Assembly (NCBI RefSeq): GCF_039540575.1
Contig: NZ_BAABFC010000030.1
Span: 1 to 32,518, forward strand
Direction of reading: 5' to 3'
Source of the DNA: Pseudaeromonas paramecii
Lineage (GTDB): Bacteria > Pseudomonadota > Gammaproteobacteria > Enterobacterales > Aeromonadaceae
DNA: 32,518 nucleotides
Translations under genes and position numbers: made by a program
Notes under the pieces: model-generated
The model's input: the letters and a program-made list of their open reading frames with translations, nothing else
Told to the model about the DNA's origin: nothing
Databases searched by the model: none
Shown here: positions 7,341 through 15,676 of the stretch, piece by piece
How the letters are laid out: the number at the start of each line of letters is the position of its first letter
Numbering within the stretch: the stretch's first letter is position 1

Positions 7341-8975
7341 ATGACAAAGACGTCCTGGACCACATTGCTGCTTGCCCTGGGCTTGGCCGGCTGTAGCCAT
7401 TATCGGCATCCGGTGCCCACCGAGGCCAAGCAGACCCTCAAGGAAGCCCAGCAGGCGGCAGTGGCGCCGCTGCAGGTGCCCGAGGCGGTGAATGCCGAAC
7501 TGCTGCCCTCTAATCCCATGTTGCCGGTGGCCCGGCCCCAGGTGGCGGAGCAACGCTTCCGGGTGGCGGCCAAGGAGGTGGAGGCCCGCGAGTTTTTCGG
7601 TTCCCTGATGCAGGACAGCCGCTACAGTGTGGCGGTGCATCCGGGCGTCAGCGGGCGCATCACCCTGGATCTGCGGGACGTGACCCTGCCGGAGGTGCTG
7701 GATACCGTCTCCAGCCTCTATGGCTACGACATCCAGCGCAAGGGCGCCGTCTATCACGTCTATCCTGCCGGCCTGCGTACCGAGACCCTGCCCATCAATT
7801 ACCTGATGATGACCCGTCAGGGCCTCTCCCGGACCACCATCAACTCAGGCCGGGTGTCGGATCAGGGCAGCAGCAACAGCCTCAACAGCAGCGACTCCAG
7901 CAGCTCCAACAATAACAGTAACAACAACGGCGGCAGCAACAGCTCCGCCAACGGCACCAGCATAGAGACGGACACCAAGACCGACTTCTGGACCGAGCTG
8001 CAGACCACGCTGCAGCAGCTGGTGGGCAGCGGCGAGGGTCGCATGGTGCAGGTCAATCCCCAGGCGGGCCTCGTCACCCTGCGGGCCATGCCGGCGGACA
8101 TCCGGGCGGTGAAGGCCTTCCTCAGTCAGTCCGAACAGCACCTCAAGCGTCAGGTGATCCTGGAGGCCAAGATACTGGAGGTGACTCTCAACGAGGGCTA
8201 TGAGCAAGGGGTGCAGTGGAACAACTTCTCCATCAGCGCCGGTGCCACGGCCCTGACCGGCGGCTCCCTGGTGGCCATTCCCGCCACCACCAACACCATA
8301 GGCAATGCCATCGGCGGCGGCGCCAGCTTCCTGCTGAGCGACGGCAACTTCAGCACCATGATCAACCTGCTGAAGACCCAGGGCGACGTCAGTACCCTGT
8401 CCAGTCCACGGGTGACGGCCCTCAACAACCAGAAGGCGGTGATCAAGGTGGGCAGCGACGAGTACTTCGTCACCAATGTCTCCACCACCACGGTCACCGG
8501 CACCTCCACCACCACCAGCCCGGACGTGGAGCTGACCCCCTTCTTCTCCGGCATCGCCCTGGATGTGACGCCGCAGATCGATGACGACGGCAAGGTGCTG
8601 CTGCACGTGCACCCCTCGGTCATCGATGTCACCGAACAGCAGAAGACCATCGACCTGGGCGGCGATTCGCCCCTGACCCTGCCGCTGGCCTACAGCGACA
8701 TCCGTGAGTCCGATACCGTGGTGGAGGCCAAGTCCGGCGACATCATCGTCATCGGCGGCCTGATGCGCACCAACAAGCAGCAGCAGGTGAGCAAGGTGCC
8801 CCTGCTGGGGGACATCCCCTGGGTAGGGGAGGCGTTCACCAATCGCAAGGACGTCAATGCCAAGACCGAGCTGGTGATCATGCTGAAGCCCCAGGTGGTG
8901 GAGACCAACACCTGGCAGCAGGAGCTGCAACGCTCCGCCGAGCTGCTGGACAAGTGGTATCCGGAGGCGCAGTAA
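7341..8975 (+). CDS. mshL: MshL, MSHA pilus secretin (outer-membrane lipoprotein)
   Basis: MshL forms the outer-membrane secretin channel through which the MSHA pilus passes. From the ATG at 7341 it is 544 residues with a lipoprotein signal ending in LAGC (Cys18). A short N-terminal secretin domain follows (DSRYSVAVHPGVSGRITLDL, then LPEVLDTVSSLYGYDI), then a Ser/Asn-rich linker (7866-7961), a second N-domain (MVQVNPQAGLVTLRAMPADI) and the C-terminal secretin barrel region. The family signature is near the end (GDIIVIGGLMR, VPLLGDIPWVGEAF, ELVIMLKP). A TTG at 7332, overlapping the mshK stop, is an alternative start with AAGG 7 bases upstream; it adds only MNP. The gene is followed after 3 bases by mshM. 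Confidence 0.93.
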   Translation: MTKTSWTTLLLALGLAGCSHYRHPVPTEAKQTLKEAQQAAVAPLQVPEAVNAELLPSNPMLPVARPQVAEQRFRVAAKEVEAREFFGSLMQDSRYSVAVHPGVSGRITLDLRDVTLPEVLDTVSSLYGYDIQRKGAVYHVYPAGLRTETLPINYLMMTRQGLSRTTINSGRVSDQGSSNSLNSSDSSSSNNNSNNNGGSNSSANGTSIETDTKTDFWTELQTTLQQLVGSGEGRMVQVNPQAGLVTLRAMPADIRAVKAFLSQSEQHLKRQVILEAKILEVTLNEGYEQGVQWNNFSISAGATALTGGSLVAIPATTNTIGNAIGGGASFLLSDGNFSTMINLLKTQGDVSTLSSPRVTALNNQKAVIKVGSDEYFVTNVSTTTVTGTSTTTSPDVELTPFFSGIALDVTPQIDDDGKVLLHVHPSVIDVTEQQKTIDLGGDSPLTLPLAYSDIRESDTVVEAKSGDIIVIGGLMRTNKQQQVSKVPLLGDIPWVGEAFTNRKDVNAKTELVIMLKPQVVETNTWQQELQRSAELLDKWYPEAQ

Positions 8976-8978
8976 CAG

Positions 8979-9869
8979 GTGTACCAGACCCATTTCGGCT
9001 TGAGTGAGGCCCCCTTCGGCCTGACTCCCAACACCGGCTTCTACTACGGCCTGCCGCCTCACGAGGAGGCGTTGCAGGTGTTGCGGGTGGCCCTGGGCCA
9101 GGGGGAGGGCTTCATCAAGGTCACCGGTGAGGTGGGCACCGGCAAGACGCTGCTGCTGCGCAAGCTGATGGGCGAGCTGGCGGAGGCTTGTCAGCTCATC
9201 TACCTGCCCAACCCGGCCCTGACCCCCGAAGAGCTGCGCCAGGCATTGGCCTGTGAGCTGGGGCTGCCGGTGGACGGCGGCAGCCTGGCGCTGACCGATG
9301 CCATCCATCGTCGGCTGGTGGCCCTGCGCCAGGCGGACAAGCCGGTGGTGGTGCTGCTGGACGAGGCCCAGGCCCTGCCGGATGAGACCCTCGAGGCCCT
9401 GCGGCTGTTCGGCAACCTGGAGACCGAGTCCAGCAAGCTGCTGCAGGTGGTGCTGTTCGGCCAGCCGGAGCTGGATCAGCGGCTGGCCCGGCCCCAGTTG
9501 CGGCAGCTGCGCCAGCGCATCACCTTCTCCTACCGCCTGCGTCCTCTGCTGCGGCAGGAGGCACGGGCCTACCTGGAATACCGGCTGCGGGTGTCGGGCT
9601 ACCGCGGTAGCCCCCTGTTTGGCCAACGCAGCGCCCGCCTGTTGTGGCGGGCCAGCCGCGGCATCCCCCGCCTGCTGAATATCCTGGCCCACAAGAGCCT
9701 GATGCTGGCCTATGGCCAGGGGCAGGCCAGGGTGACCGGGCGTCATGTGCTGCAGGCGGCCCGGGATACCGAGGCCGCCAGGGAACCCGGCCGCGCCCTG
9801 GGCTGGGCCCTGATCCTGTTGTTGTCCCTCGGGGCGGTGGCCCTGTGGTGGTGGAGGTGGCAGGCATGA
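8979..9869 (+). CDS. mshM: MshM, ExeA/GspA-like AAA+ ATPase
   Basis: This 296-residue ATPase belongs to the ExeA/GspA group. The N-terminus (YQTHFGLSEAPFGLTPNTGF) is the group signature. Walker A is GEVGTGKT (50-57) and Walker B is VVVLLDEAQ with D128-E129. The RGIPRLLNILAHKSLMLAYG segment is the sensor-2-like end of the AAA+ domain. The C-terminus has one hydrophobic helix (about 275-293) and then stops, so the peptidoglycan-binding domain that follows the membrane helix in GspA/ExeA is absent. With MshN next to it, the pair resembles GspA/GspB, which help assemble secretins through the cell wall; that role is inferred. The start is GTG, 3 bases after mshL, and the end overlaps mshN by 4 bases. 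Confidence 0.9.
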   Translation: MYQTHFGLSEAPFGLTPNTGFYYGLPPHEEALQVLRVALGQGEGFIKVTGEVGTGKTLLLRKLMGELAEACQLIYLPNPALTPEELRQALACELGLPVDGGSLALTDAIHRRLVALRQADKPVVVLLDEAQALPDETLEALRLFGNLETESSKLLQVVLFGQPELDQRLARPQLRQLRQRITFSYRLRPLLRQEARAYLEYRLRVSGYRGSPLFGQRSARLLWRASRGIPRLLNILAHKSLMLAYGQGQARVTGRHVLQAARDTEAAREPGRALGWALILLLSLGAVALWWWRWQA

Positions 9870-11062
9870 GCGTGATCAATCAGATGCTGCGGGATCTCGA
9901 GTCCCGCCAGGCCGCCAGCGGCCAGGAGAATATCTACCGGCCCCAGCCTGGCACCGGCCGCGGCCCCTGGTGGCTGGCCGGCATCGCCCTGACCCTGTTG
10001 CTGGCGGGTGCCTTGGCCTGGCGGCTCGGTTACCTGGGCCTGCCGGTGCAAGCCAGTCCGGCAATGGCAGCCGTATCCCAGCCGGTGGCGCCTGCCGCCG
10101 TCGCGCCTGCGACCGACTCGCCGGTGACCGCCGCCCAGCGCTCGCCGGTGGCGGCCTCGGCACCGGACGTATTCCCGGCTGACCCGGCACCGCCACTGGA
10201 AACGACGGCGGCCCCTGCCGAGTCGGTGGCCTCGGTGCCGGCTCATGCCAGTCTGCCGGCGCCCGTGCCGGAAGACGAGCCCCTGTTTGTGGACGCCGAC
10301 ACCCTGCAGCAGCCGGTGAGTGACCCCGATGACCGGGTGGCTGCGGCCAAGCCGGAACCCTTGCAGGCGGCGGATGTCTATCCGGATGACGACGCCTATG
10401 CCGATGGGGCGGATCACGATCCGGAGGACTATGCCTATCAGGCACCGGCCCCCCAGTCCAGCCTCAAGATAGAGCCGGTGCAGCTGAGCCCGGCCCAGCA
10501 GGCGGCTCTGGACAAACGCCAGGCCCGCCAGGCCATGGCCGGTGGCGATCTGGCCAAGGCCCGGGAGGCCCTGGATCGGGTGGTCCGGGCCACGCCGCAG
10601 GATCATGAGAGTCGGGAACAACTGGCCGGCCTGCTGTATGGCGAAGGGCGACTCTCCGAGGCGCGGCAACTGCTGGAGCAGGGCATGGCCCTGGCGCCCA
10701 ACTATGCCAACTTCCGCCTGCTGCTGGCCCGATTGGCCCAGGCCATGGGGGACAAGCCCGGTGCCCTGGCCTACCTGCAGGGCTTGACGCCGCCGGTGGC
10801 GGCCAACCTGGATTATTACGCCACCCGGGCGGCCCTGGCCCAGGAGCTGGGCAGCCTGGCGGAGGCGGTGCTCAGTTACCAACACCTGACCCAGGCCCAG
10901 CCGGCCAACGGCCGCTGGTGGATGGGGCTGGGGATCAGTCTGGACAAGCAGGGCCAGCTGCCCCAGGCGGAGGCGGCCTATCGTCAGGCCCTGGCCCGCG
11001 GGCAACTGGGGGAGGCCGCACGTCAGTTCGTGGGGCAGCGTTTGACTCAATTGGAGCAGTAA
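9866..11062 (+). CDS. mshN: MshN, membrane-anchored TPR protein
   Basis: This 398-residue protein begins SVINQMLRDLESRQA, a short cytoplasmic tail like that of GspB-type proteins, followed by one transmembrane helix (about 35-55), a long Ala/Pro/Asp-rich periplasmic linker (about 56-205) and tetratricopeptide repeats (about 210-395, for example AREALDRVVRATPQDHESRE and AEAAYRQALARGQLGEAARQ). The TPR domain should act as a periplasmic scaffold, probably between MshM and the MshL secretin. The ATG at 9866 overlaps the mshM stop by 4 bases and sets the start; an in-frame extension further upstream would lie inside mshM and lacks support. mshE follows after 1 base. Confidence 0.88.
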   Translation: MSVINQMLRDLESRQAASGQENIYRPQPGTGRGPWWLAGIALTLLLAGALAWRLGYLGLPVQASPAMAAVSQPVAPAAVAPATDSPVTAAQRSPVAASAPDVFPADPAPPLETTAAPAESVASVPAHASLPAPVPEDEPLFVDADTLQQPVSDPDDRVAAAKPEPLQAADVYPDDDAYADGADHDPEDYAYQAPAPQSSLKIEPVQLSPAQQAALDKRQARQAMAGGDLAKAREALDRVVRATPQDHESREQLAGLLYGEGRLSEARQLLEQGMALAPNYANFRLLLARLAQAMGDKPGALAYLQGLTPPVAANLDYYATRAALAQELGSLAEAVLSYQHLTQAQPANGRWWMGLGISLDKQGQLPQAEAAYRQALARGQLGEAARQFVGQRLTQLEQ

Positions 11063-11063
11063 G

Positions 11064-12767
11064 ATGGCACAACCTCGCCTGCGCATGCGCCTGGGGGATC
11101 TGCTGGTGGCCGAAGGCATCATCAGCGAGGATCAGCTGCTGCTGGCCCTGGGGCAACAGCGGCAATCCGGTCGCAAGCTGGGGGCCACGCTGGTGGATCT
11201 GGGCTTCATCGGCGAGGAGCAGCTGCTCAAGTTCCTGGCCCAGCAGCTGAATGTGCCCTTCTTCGATCTCTCCAAGCTCAGCATCTCGCCCCAGGCGGTG
11301 CAGCTGATCCCCGAGGTGCACGCCCGGCGCTACCGCGCCCTGGCGGTGAACCAGCAGGGGGATGAGGTGACCGTGGTCATGTCGGATCCGGCGGATCTGG
11401 CGGCCCTGGATGCCATCGCCGGTCTGATCTCGCCCCGGCAGCTCAAGCTGGCGGTGGCCCGGGAGGCCCAGCTGCTGGATTACTTCGACCAGCTCTATCG
11501 CCGCACCAAGGAGATAGAGAGCTTCGCCGAGCAGCTGCAGGAGGAGTACCGGGAGACCAGCTTCGACCTGGGGCTGGCCGAGGCCGGCGCCAGCGACAGC
11601 GAAGCCACGGTGGTCAAGCTGCTGCGCTCCCTGTTCGAGGATGCGGTGCAGGTGCGGGCCTCGGACATCCATATCGAGCCGGACGAGAAGGTGCTGCGCA
11701 TCCGCCAGCGCATCGACGGCGTGCTGCACGAGAATGTGCTCAACGAGGTGCGCATCGCCCCGGCCCTGGTGCTGCGGCTGAAACTGGTGGCGGGGCTGGA
11801 TATCGCCGAGAAGCGACTGCCTCAGGATGGCCGCTTCAACATGAAGGTACGGGGTCACGAGATCGATGTGCGGATCTCCACCATGCCGGTGCAACACGGT
11901 GAGTCGGTGGTGATGCGCCTGCTGGATCAGTCCGCCGGCCTGTTGCGGCTGGAAGACACCGGCATGCCCGACGACCTGCTGGCGCGGTTTCGCCGCCAGC
12001 TGCATCGCCCTCACGGCATGATAGTGGTGACGGGGCCGACGGGCAGCGGCAAGACCACCTCCTTGTATGCCGCCCTGTCGGAGCTCAACAGCCCAGGGGT
12101 CAAGATCATCACGGTGGAAGACCCGGTGGAGTACCGCCTGCCGCGCATCAGCCAGGTGCAGGTCAACCCCAAGATAGATCTCACCTTCTCCAGCGTGTTG
12201 CGGTCCACCCTGCGCCAGGACCCCGACATACTGCTGGTGGGGGAGATGCGGGATCAGGAGACCGCCGAGATCGGCCTGCGCGGCGCCATCACGGGCCACT
12301 TGGTGCTCACCACACTGCACACCAACGACGCCATCACCAGCGCCCTGCGGCTGATGGACATGGGGGCGCCGGGCTACATGGTGGCCAGCGCCCTGCGGGC
12401 CATCGTGGCCCAGCGGCTGGTGCGGCGGGTGTGCCGGGACTGTGCCCAGCCCCACGACCCCGAGCCGGGGGACTGGATCTGGCTGGATAGCCTGTTCGGC
12501 TCCAGCGCCCGCCAGCATACGTTCGTGAAGGGGCGCGGTTGCCAAAGCTGTAACTTCACCGGCTATCAGGGGCGGATCGGCGTCTACGAGCTGCTGGAGC
12601 TGGATCAGTCCATGATGGATGCCCTGCGCCGCGGCGACCCGGAAGCCTTTGCCCGCAGCGCCCGGGAGCACCCGGATTATCAGCCCCTGGTGCAGGTGGC
12701 CTTCGACTATGCCGGCAAGGGCATCACCTCGGTGGATGAGGTGTTGCGCCTGGCGGAGGTGGTGTAA
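11064..12767 (+). CDS. mshE: MshE, MSHA extension ATPase with c-di-GMP-binding domain
   Basis: This 567-residue GspE/PilB-family hexameric ATPase powers pilus extension. The N-terminus carries the MshEN c-di-GMP-binding motif twice, as 24-residue units at 9-32 (RLGDLLVAEGIISEDQLLLA and on to QQ) and 38-61 (KLGATLVDLGFIGEEQLLKF and on to QQ), separated by five residues; this is the spacing established for Vibrio cholerae MshE. The C-terminal domain has Walker A GPTGSGKTT (324-332), Walker B around D388-ILLVGE, the GHLVLTTLHTNDA His box, and a four-cysteine zinc site (C457, C460, C493, C496). Everything needed for activity and for c-di-GMP control is present. It sits 1 base after mshN and 3 bases before mshG. 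Confidence 0.96.
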   Translation: MAQPRLRMRLGDLLVAEGIISEDQLLLALGQQRQSGRKLGATLVDLGFIGEEQLLKFLAQQLNVPFFDLSKLSISPQAVQLIPEVHARRYRALAVNQQGDEVTVVMSDPADLAALDAIAGLISPRQLKLAVAREAQLLDYFDQLYRRTKEIESFAEQLQEEYRETSFDLGLAEAGASDSEATVVKLLRSLFEDAVQVRASDIHIEPDEKVLRIRQRIDGVLHENVLNEVRIAPALVLRLKLVAGLDIAEKRLPQDGRFNMKVRGHEIDVRISTMPVQHGESVVMRLLDQSAGLLRLEDTGMPDDLLARFRRQLHRPHGMIVVTGPTGSGKTTSLYAALSELNSPGVKIITVEDPVEYRLPRISQVQVNPKIDLTFSSVLRSTLRQDPDILLVGEMRDQETAEIGLRGAITGHLVLTTLHTNDAITSALRLMDMGAPGYMVASALRAIVAQRLVRRVCRDCAQPHDPEPGDWIWLDSLFGSSARQHTFVKGRGCQSCNFTGYQGRIGVYELLELDQSMMDALRRGDPEAFARSAREHPDYQPLVQVAFDYAGKGITSVDEVLRLAEVV

Positions 12768-12770
12768 GCG

Positions 12771-13991
12771 GTGGCGGTGTTTGACTATCAGGGCCGCACC
12801 CGGGAGGGGCAGGCGGTGAGCGGTCAGCTGGAGGCGGCCAACGAGCAGGCGGCCGCCGAGCAGCTGCTGCGCCGGGGCATACTGCCCACCGCCCTCAAGG
12901 CCGGTCGCAGCCGGGGCCAGGCCATCGACTGGCAACAGCTGTGGGAGTCGAAGATCGACCTGCCGGAGCTCGTGATGTTCACCCGCCAGATGTACGCCCT
13001 GACCAAGGCCGGCATTCCCATCATGCGGGCCATCCACGGCCTGGCGGAATCGGCCCACGGCAAGGCGCTGCGCCGTGCCCTGGTAGCCTTGGAGGAGGAG
13101 CTGGGCAACGGCCGGCCGCTCTCCCAGGCCATGCAGGCCCACCCCAAGGTGTTCAACAGCCTGTTTGTCGCCCTGATCCACGTGGGGGAGAACACAGGGC
13201 AGCTGGAGGAGTCCTTCCTGCAACTGGCCAACTACTTCGAGCTGGAGCTGGAGACCCGCAAGCGCATCAAGGCGGCCATCCGCTATCCCAGCTTCGTGCT
13301 GCTGGCCATCGCCGTGGCCATGGTGATCCTCAATATCTTCGTCATCCCCACCTTTGCCGGCATCTTCGCCAAGTTTGGCGCCCAGCTGCCCTGGGCCACC
13401 CGGGTGCTGCTGGCCACCTCCCACTTCTTCGTCCACTACTGGTGGCTGATGGGGTTGGGGGTGATCGCCCTGGTGGTGGCCTGGCTGCGCTGGATCGGCA
13501 GCCCCAAGGGGGCGCTGCGCTGGCATGGCTATCAGCTGAAGCTGCCCATCGTCGGCAGCATCATAGAGCGCTCCTTGCTGGCCCGGTTTTGCCGCAGTTT
13601 TGCCATGATGCTGCGGGCCGGCGTGCCGCTCAACAGCGCATTGGGCATGGTGGCCGAGGCGGTGGACAACCACTTCGTGGCCGGCAAGGTGCGGGAGATG
13701 AAAACCGGGGTGGAGCGGGGCGAGAGCCTGCTGCGTAACGCCGGCCACAGCGGCCTGTTTACCCCGCTGGTGATGCAGATGTTCGCCGTGGGGGAGGAGA
13801 CGGGGCAGGTGGATGTGCTGCTGCAGGAGGCGGCGGAGTATTACGAGCGGGAGGTGGATTATGATCTCAAGAGCCTCACCGCCCGTATCGAGCCCATCCT
13901 GCTGGTGATCGTCGCCGGCATGGTGCTGGTCCTGGCCCTGGGCATCTTCACCCCCATGTGGGACATGATGCGGGCCATCAAGGGGGGCTGA
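12771..13991 (+). CDS. mshG: MshG, inner-membrane platform protein (PilC/GspF family)
   Basis: This 406-residue protein is the GspF/PilC-type platform on which MshE acts during pilus assembly. It has the two repeated T2SSF domains: a cytoplasmic N-terminal one (LVMFTRQMYALTKAGIPIMR, then LGNGRPLSQAMQAHPKVFNS) and a second one (LARFCRSFAMMLRAGVPLNS, then GVERGESLLRNAGHSGLFTP). Three hydrophobic segments lie near 178-200, 222-242 and 380-400. The length is normal for the family. The start is GTG, 3 bases after the mshE stop, and the TGA overlaps the mshF ATG by one base (TGATG). Confidence 0.95.
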   Translation: MAVFDYQGRTREGQAVSGQLEAANEQAAAEQLLRRGILPTALKAGRSRGQAIDWQQLWESKIDLPELVMFTRQMYALTKAGIPIMRAIHGLAESAHGKALRRALVALEEELGNGRPLSQAMQAHPKVFNSLFVALIHVGENTGQLEESFLQLANYFELELETRKRIKAAIRYPSFVLLAIAVAMVILNIFVIPTFAGIFAKFGAQLPWATRVLLATSHFFVHYWWLMGLGVIALVVAWLRWIGSPKGALRWHGYQLKLPIVGSIIERSLLARFCRSFAMMLRAGVPLNSALGMVAEAVDNHFVAGKVREMKTGVERGESLLRNAGHSGLFTPLVMQMFAVGEETGQVDVLLQEAAEYYEREVDYDLKSLTARIEPILLVIVAGMVLVLALGIFTPMWDMMRAIKGG

Positions 13992-14467
13992 TGAGTCGTC
14001 AGACCGATGCCGACGCCCGGCTGCTGAGTGTCTTCCACCTGTTGATGGTGGGGATCTTGATACTGCTGTTTGTCTTCGTGTTGCTGGGGTCCGTATCGGA
14101 GCACAGGGGCGAGGTGCAGCAGGCGGCCCTCAAGGTGCGGGCGCAACAGTGGATGGAGCGGGTGGCCTGGTGGCGCCAGCGCTGGCTGGAGGCCGGACGA
14201 CCGGCTCGCCTGCAACAGGGCGGGGAGACCTGGCTGCTGAGCCCGGGGGGCTGGCTGCTGGGGCATGAGGTGAATGAGCCGGGTGAGGCCGCCTGTGCCT
14301 CCCTGTGGACCGCGCTGCTGGCGGAGCCCCTGCAGGTGGGGCGGGAGCCGGTCAAGGTGGAATGGACCCCCTGGAGCCAGCGTTGTCATTACCGCCTGGC
14401 CAACTGGCAGCTGAGCTATGACACCCAGGGCGGAGCGGCCCTGGTGTTGGCGGCGGGTGTGGAATAA
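13991..14467 (+). CDS. mshF: MshF, MSHA biogenesis protein
   Basis: This 158-residue protein has one strong N-terminal transmembrane helix (about 14-36, LLMVGILILLFVFVLLG), then a predicted periplasmic part rich in Trp and Arg (AQQWMERVAWWRQRWLEAGR). It has no prepilin cleavage motif. The position between mshG and the pilin genes is the standard place for mshF, whose exact role in MSHA assembly is not well defined. The ATG at 13991 overlaps the mshG stop by one base; an upstream in-frame ATG at 13958 lies inside mshG and is not favoured. It is the last gene before a 30-base gap and mshB. Confidence 0.82.
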   Translation: MSRQTDADARLLSVFHLLMVGILILLFVFVLLGSVSEHRGEVQQAALKVRAQQWMERVAWWRQRWLEAGRPARLQQGGETWLLSPGGWLLGHEVNEPGEAACASLWTALLAEPLQVGREPVKVEWTPWSQRCHYRLANWQLSYDTQGGAALVLAAGVE

Positions 14468-14497
14468 ACAGAACTAATCAATCTGGGAGAAGGTGCT

Positions 14498-15124
14498 ATG
14501 TACAAGTCTCGGGGCTTTTCGCTTATCGAGCTGACCATCGTCATAGTGGTGCTGGGGATCTTGGCCGTCACCGCCTTGCCACGGTTTCTCGACGTGACCG
14601 AGGAGGCGCAAAATGCCAGCGTGCAGGGCATGAGCGGCGGTTTCTCCTCCGGCGTCATGATGGCCCGCGCCCAGTGGGAGGCCCAGGGCCGCGGCACGGT
14701 CGATAGCATGAACAGTGTTCTGTACGACGGGACCCGCCTGTACCTCACCACCCCGACCCAGGCCGAGCTGGAGGCCGGCACCCTGTCGCCCGGCTATCCG
14801 GTAGATACCGCCGAGAGTGGCAGCCCCTCCAGCAATCCCGGTGAGCTGACTGCCCAGCGCTGCTTGAATCTGTGGAACGGTTTATTGCAAAATCCCCCGG
14901 CGGCCACCGCAAATTTTAGTAATGTCACATCTAGCAGCGAAGACATTCAGTATTATGTTTCCGCACAGACAGACGGTAACGACTCCTACTGCCGTTATTA
15001 TCTGGTGATGAGCCTGGGCAAGGATCAAGCAGGCAGTTACGTGGATCCCAATAATCGGACCGATGCCTACAAGAGTTTCAGTTACCGCCCGGCCAGCGGT
15101 CAGGTGGCTACCCATATCAACTAA
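14498..15124 (+). CDS. mshB: MshB, type IV prepilin-like protein
   Basis: This 208-residue prepilin has a six-residue leader, MYKSRG, followed by mature FSLIELTIVIVVLGILAVTA, with Gly at -1 and Glu at +5 as needed for the prepilin peptidase. It resembles MshA at the N-terminus but carries a longer C-terminal head. Cysteines in RCLNLW and YCRYYLV may form a disulfide. In Vibrio, MshB is a minor component encoded next to the major pilin. GGGAGAAGG lies 4 bases before the ATG. The last 250 bases are visibly richer in A and T than the rest of the cluster and may contain the mshA promoter, though I see no convincing hexamer pair. Confidence 0.9.
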   Translation: MYKSRGFSLIELTIVIVVLGILAVTALPRFLDVTEEAQNASVQGMSGGFSSGVMMARAQWEAQGRGTVDSMNSVLYDGTRLYLTTPTQAELEAGTLSPGYPVDTAESGSPSSNPGELTAQRCLNLWNGLLQNPPAATANFSNVTSSSEDIQYYVSAQTDGNDSYCRYYLVMSLGKDQAGSYVDPNNRTDAYKSFSYRPASGQVATHIN

Positions 15125-15155
15125 GTCGCAAGCACAGACACAAGGTAAATACGTT

Positions 15156-15611
15156 ATGAAAAGAAGTGCAGGTTTCACCCTGATCGAGCTGGTTATCGTC
15201 ATCATCATTCTGGGGATCCTGGCGGTCACCGCCGCGCCCAAGTTTATCAATCTGCAGAGCGATGCCCGTGAGTCCACCCTGAGTGGTTTGAAGGCTGCCA
15301 TGGAGAGCGCCTCTTCCCTGGTCTACTCCAAGGCCGTGATCAACGGTGTGGAAAACGCTTCTAACTCCAGCGTGACTATCAATAATGCCTCTGTGGCAAC
15401 TGTGTATGGCTACCCGGCTGCCACCAGTGCTGCGCTGACGGCCGTATTGGATCTGAGCAGTAATGATTGGGCTTGGGGCGAGGTTGCCAGTGGTGGTGTG
15501 TATGCCTACCCTGACGGGGTCTCAGGTTCCGAATCCACCTGTAGCGTGACCTATGCCGCACCTGATGCATCTGGCGCTCGTCCAACCATCACGGTACAAA
15601 CTGGCTGCTGA
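15156..15611 (+). CDS. mshA: MshA, major MSHA pilin
   Basis: This 151-residue type IVa major pilin has a leader MKRSAG and mature N-terminus FTLIELVIVIIILGILAVTA, then APKFINLQSDARESTLSGLK, which is the well-conserved MshA helix. The C-terminal pair of cysteines (in STCSVTY and at the last residue, QTGC) should close the pilin D-loop. The ATG at 15156 is set by the conserved leader and by AAGG ten bases upstream; a longer in-frame reading from 15063 would overlap mshB and bury the leader. Codon use (GTT, TCT, GCT, AAC) differs from the strongly GC-ending neighbours, as often seen in a highly expressed or variable pilin gene. It is followed by a strong terminator. Confidence 0.96.
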   Translation: MKRSAGFTLIELVIVIIILGILAVTAAPKFINLQSDARESTLSGLKAAMESASSLVYSKAVINGVENASNSSVTINNASVATVYGYPAATSAALTAVLDLSSNDWAWGEVASGGVYAYPDGVSGSESTCSVTYAAPDASGARPTITVQTGC

Positions 15612-15637
15612 TAGCCAACCAGAACAGTTGGATTGGC

Positions 15638-15676
15638 ACGGGGTGCGGGCGGTGAACGCCGCACCCCGTTTTATTT
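15638..15676 (+). terminator. Intrinsic terminator after mshA
   Basis: ACGGGGTGCGG (15638-15648) and CCGCACCCCGT (15659-15669) form a perfect 11-bp GC-rich stem with a 10-base loop, directly followed by TTTTATTT. This is a classic Rho-independent terminator. It lies in the 75-base gap between mshA and mshC, so it should lower expression of the minor-pilin genes relative to mshA. Confidence 0.9.

Noticed and set aside
7845..9746. Minus-strand open frame of 633 codons opposite mshL and mshM
   Set aside because: Antisense shadow; mshL and mshM are complete on the plus strand.
9644..9865. Upstream extension of mshN
   Set aside because: It lies wholly inside mshM; the ATG at 9866 overlaps the mshM stop and begins the conserved N-terminus.
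10935..13748. Very long minus-strand open frame (937 codons) opposite mshN, mshE and mshG
   Set aside because: The translation is His/Gln/Leu/Gly-rich with no domain, as expected from the antisense of CTG- and GTG-rich codons in GC-rich DNA. The plus strand carries well-identified genes.
15063..15155. Upstream extension of mshA starting inside mshB
   Set aside because: The conserved prepilin leader starts at 15156 with its own ribosome binding site; the extension would bury the cleavage site.
15634..15650. TGGCAC followed by GC, resembling a sigma-54 promoter before mshC
   Set aside because: The GG-to-GC distance is two bases short of the required spacing, and the bases belong to the terminator stem.
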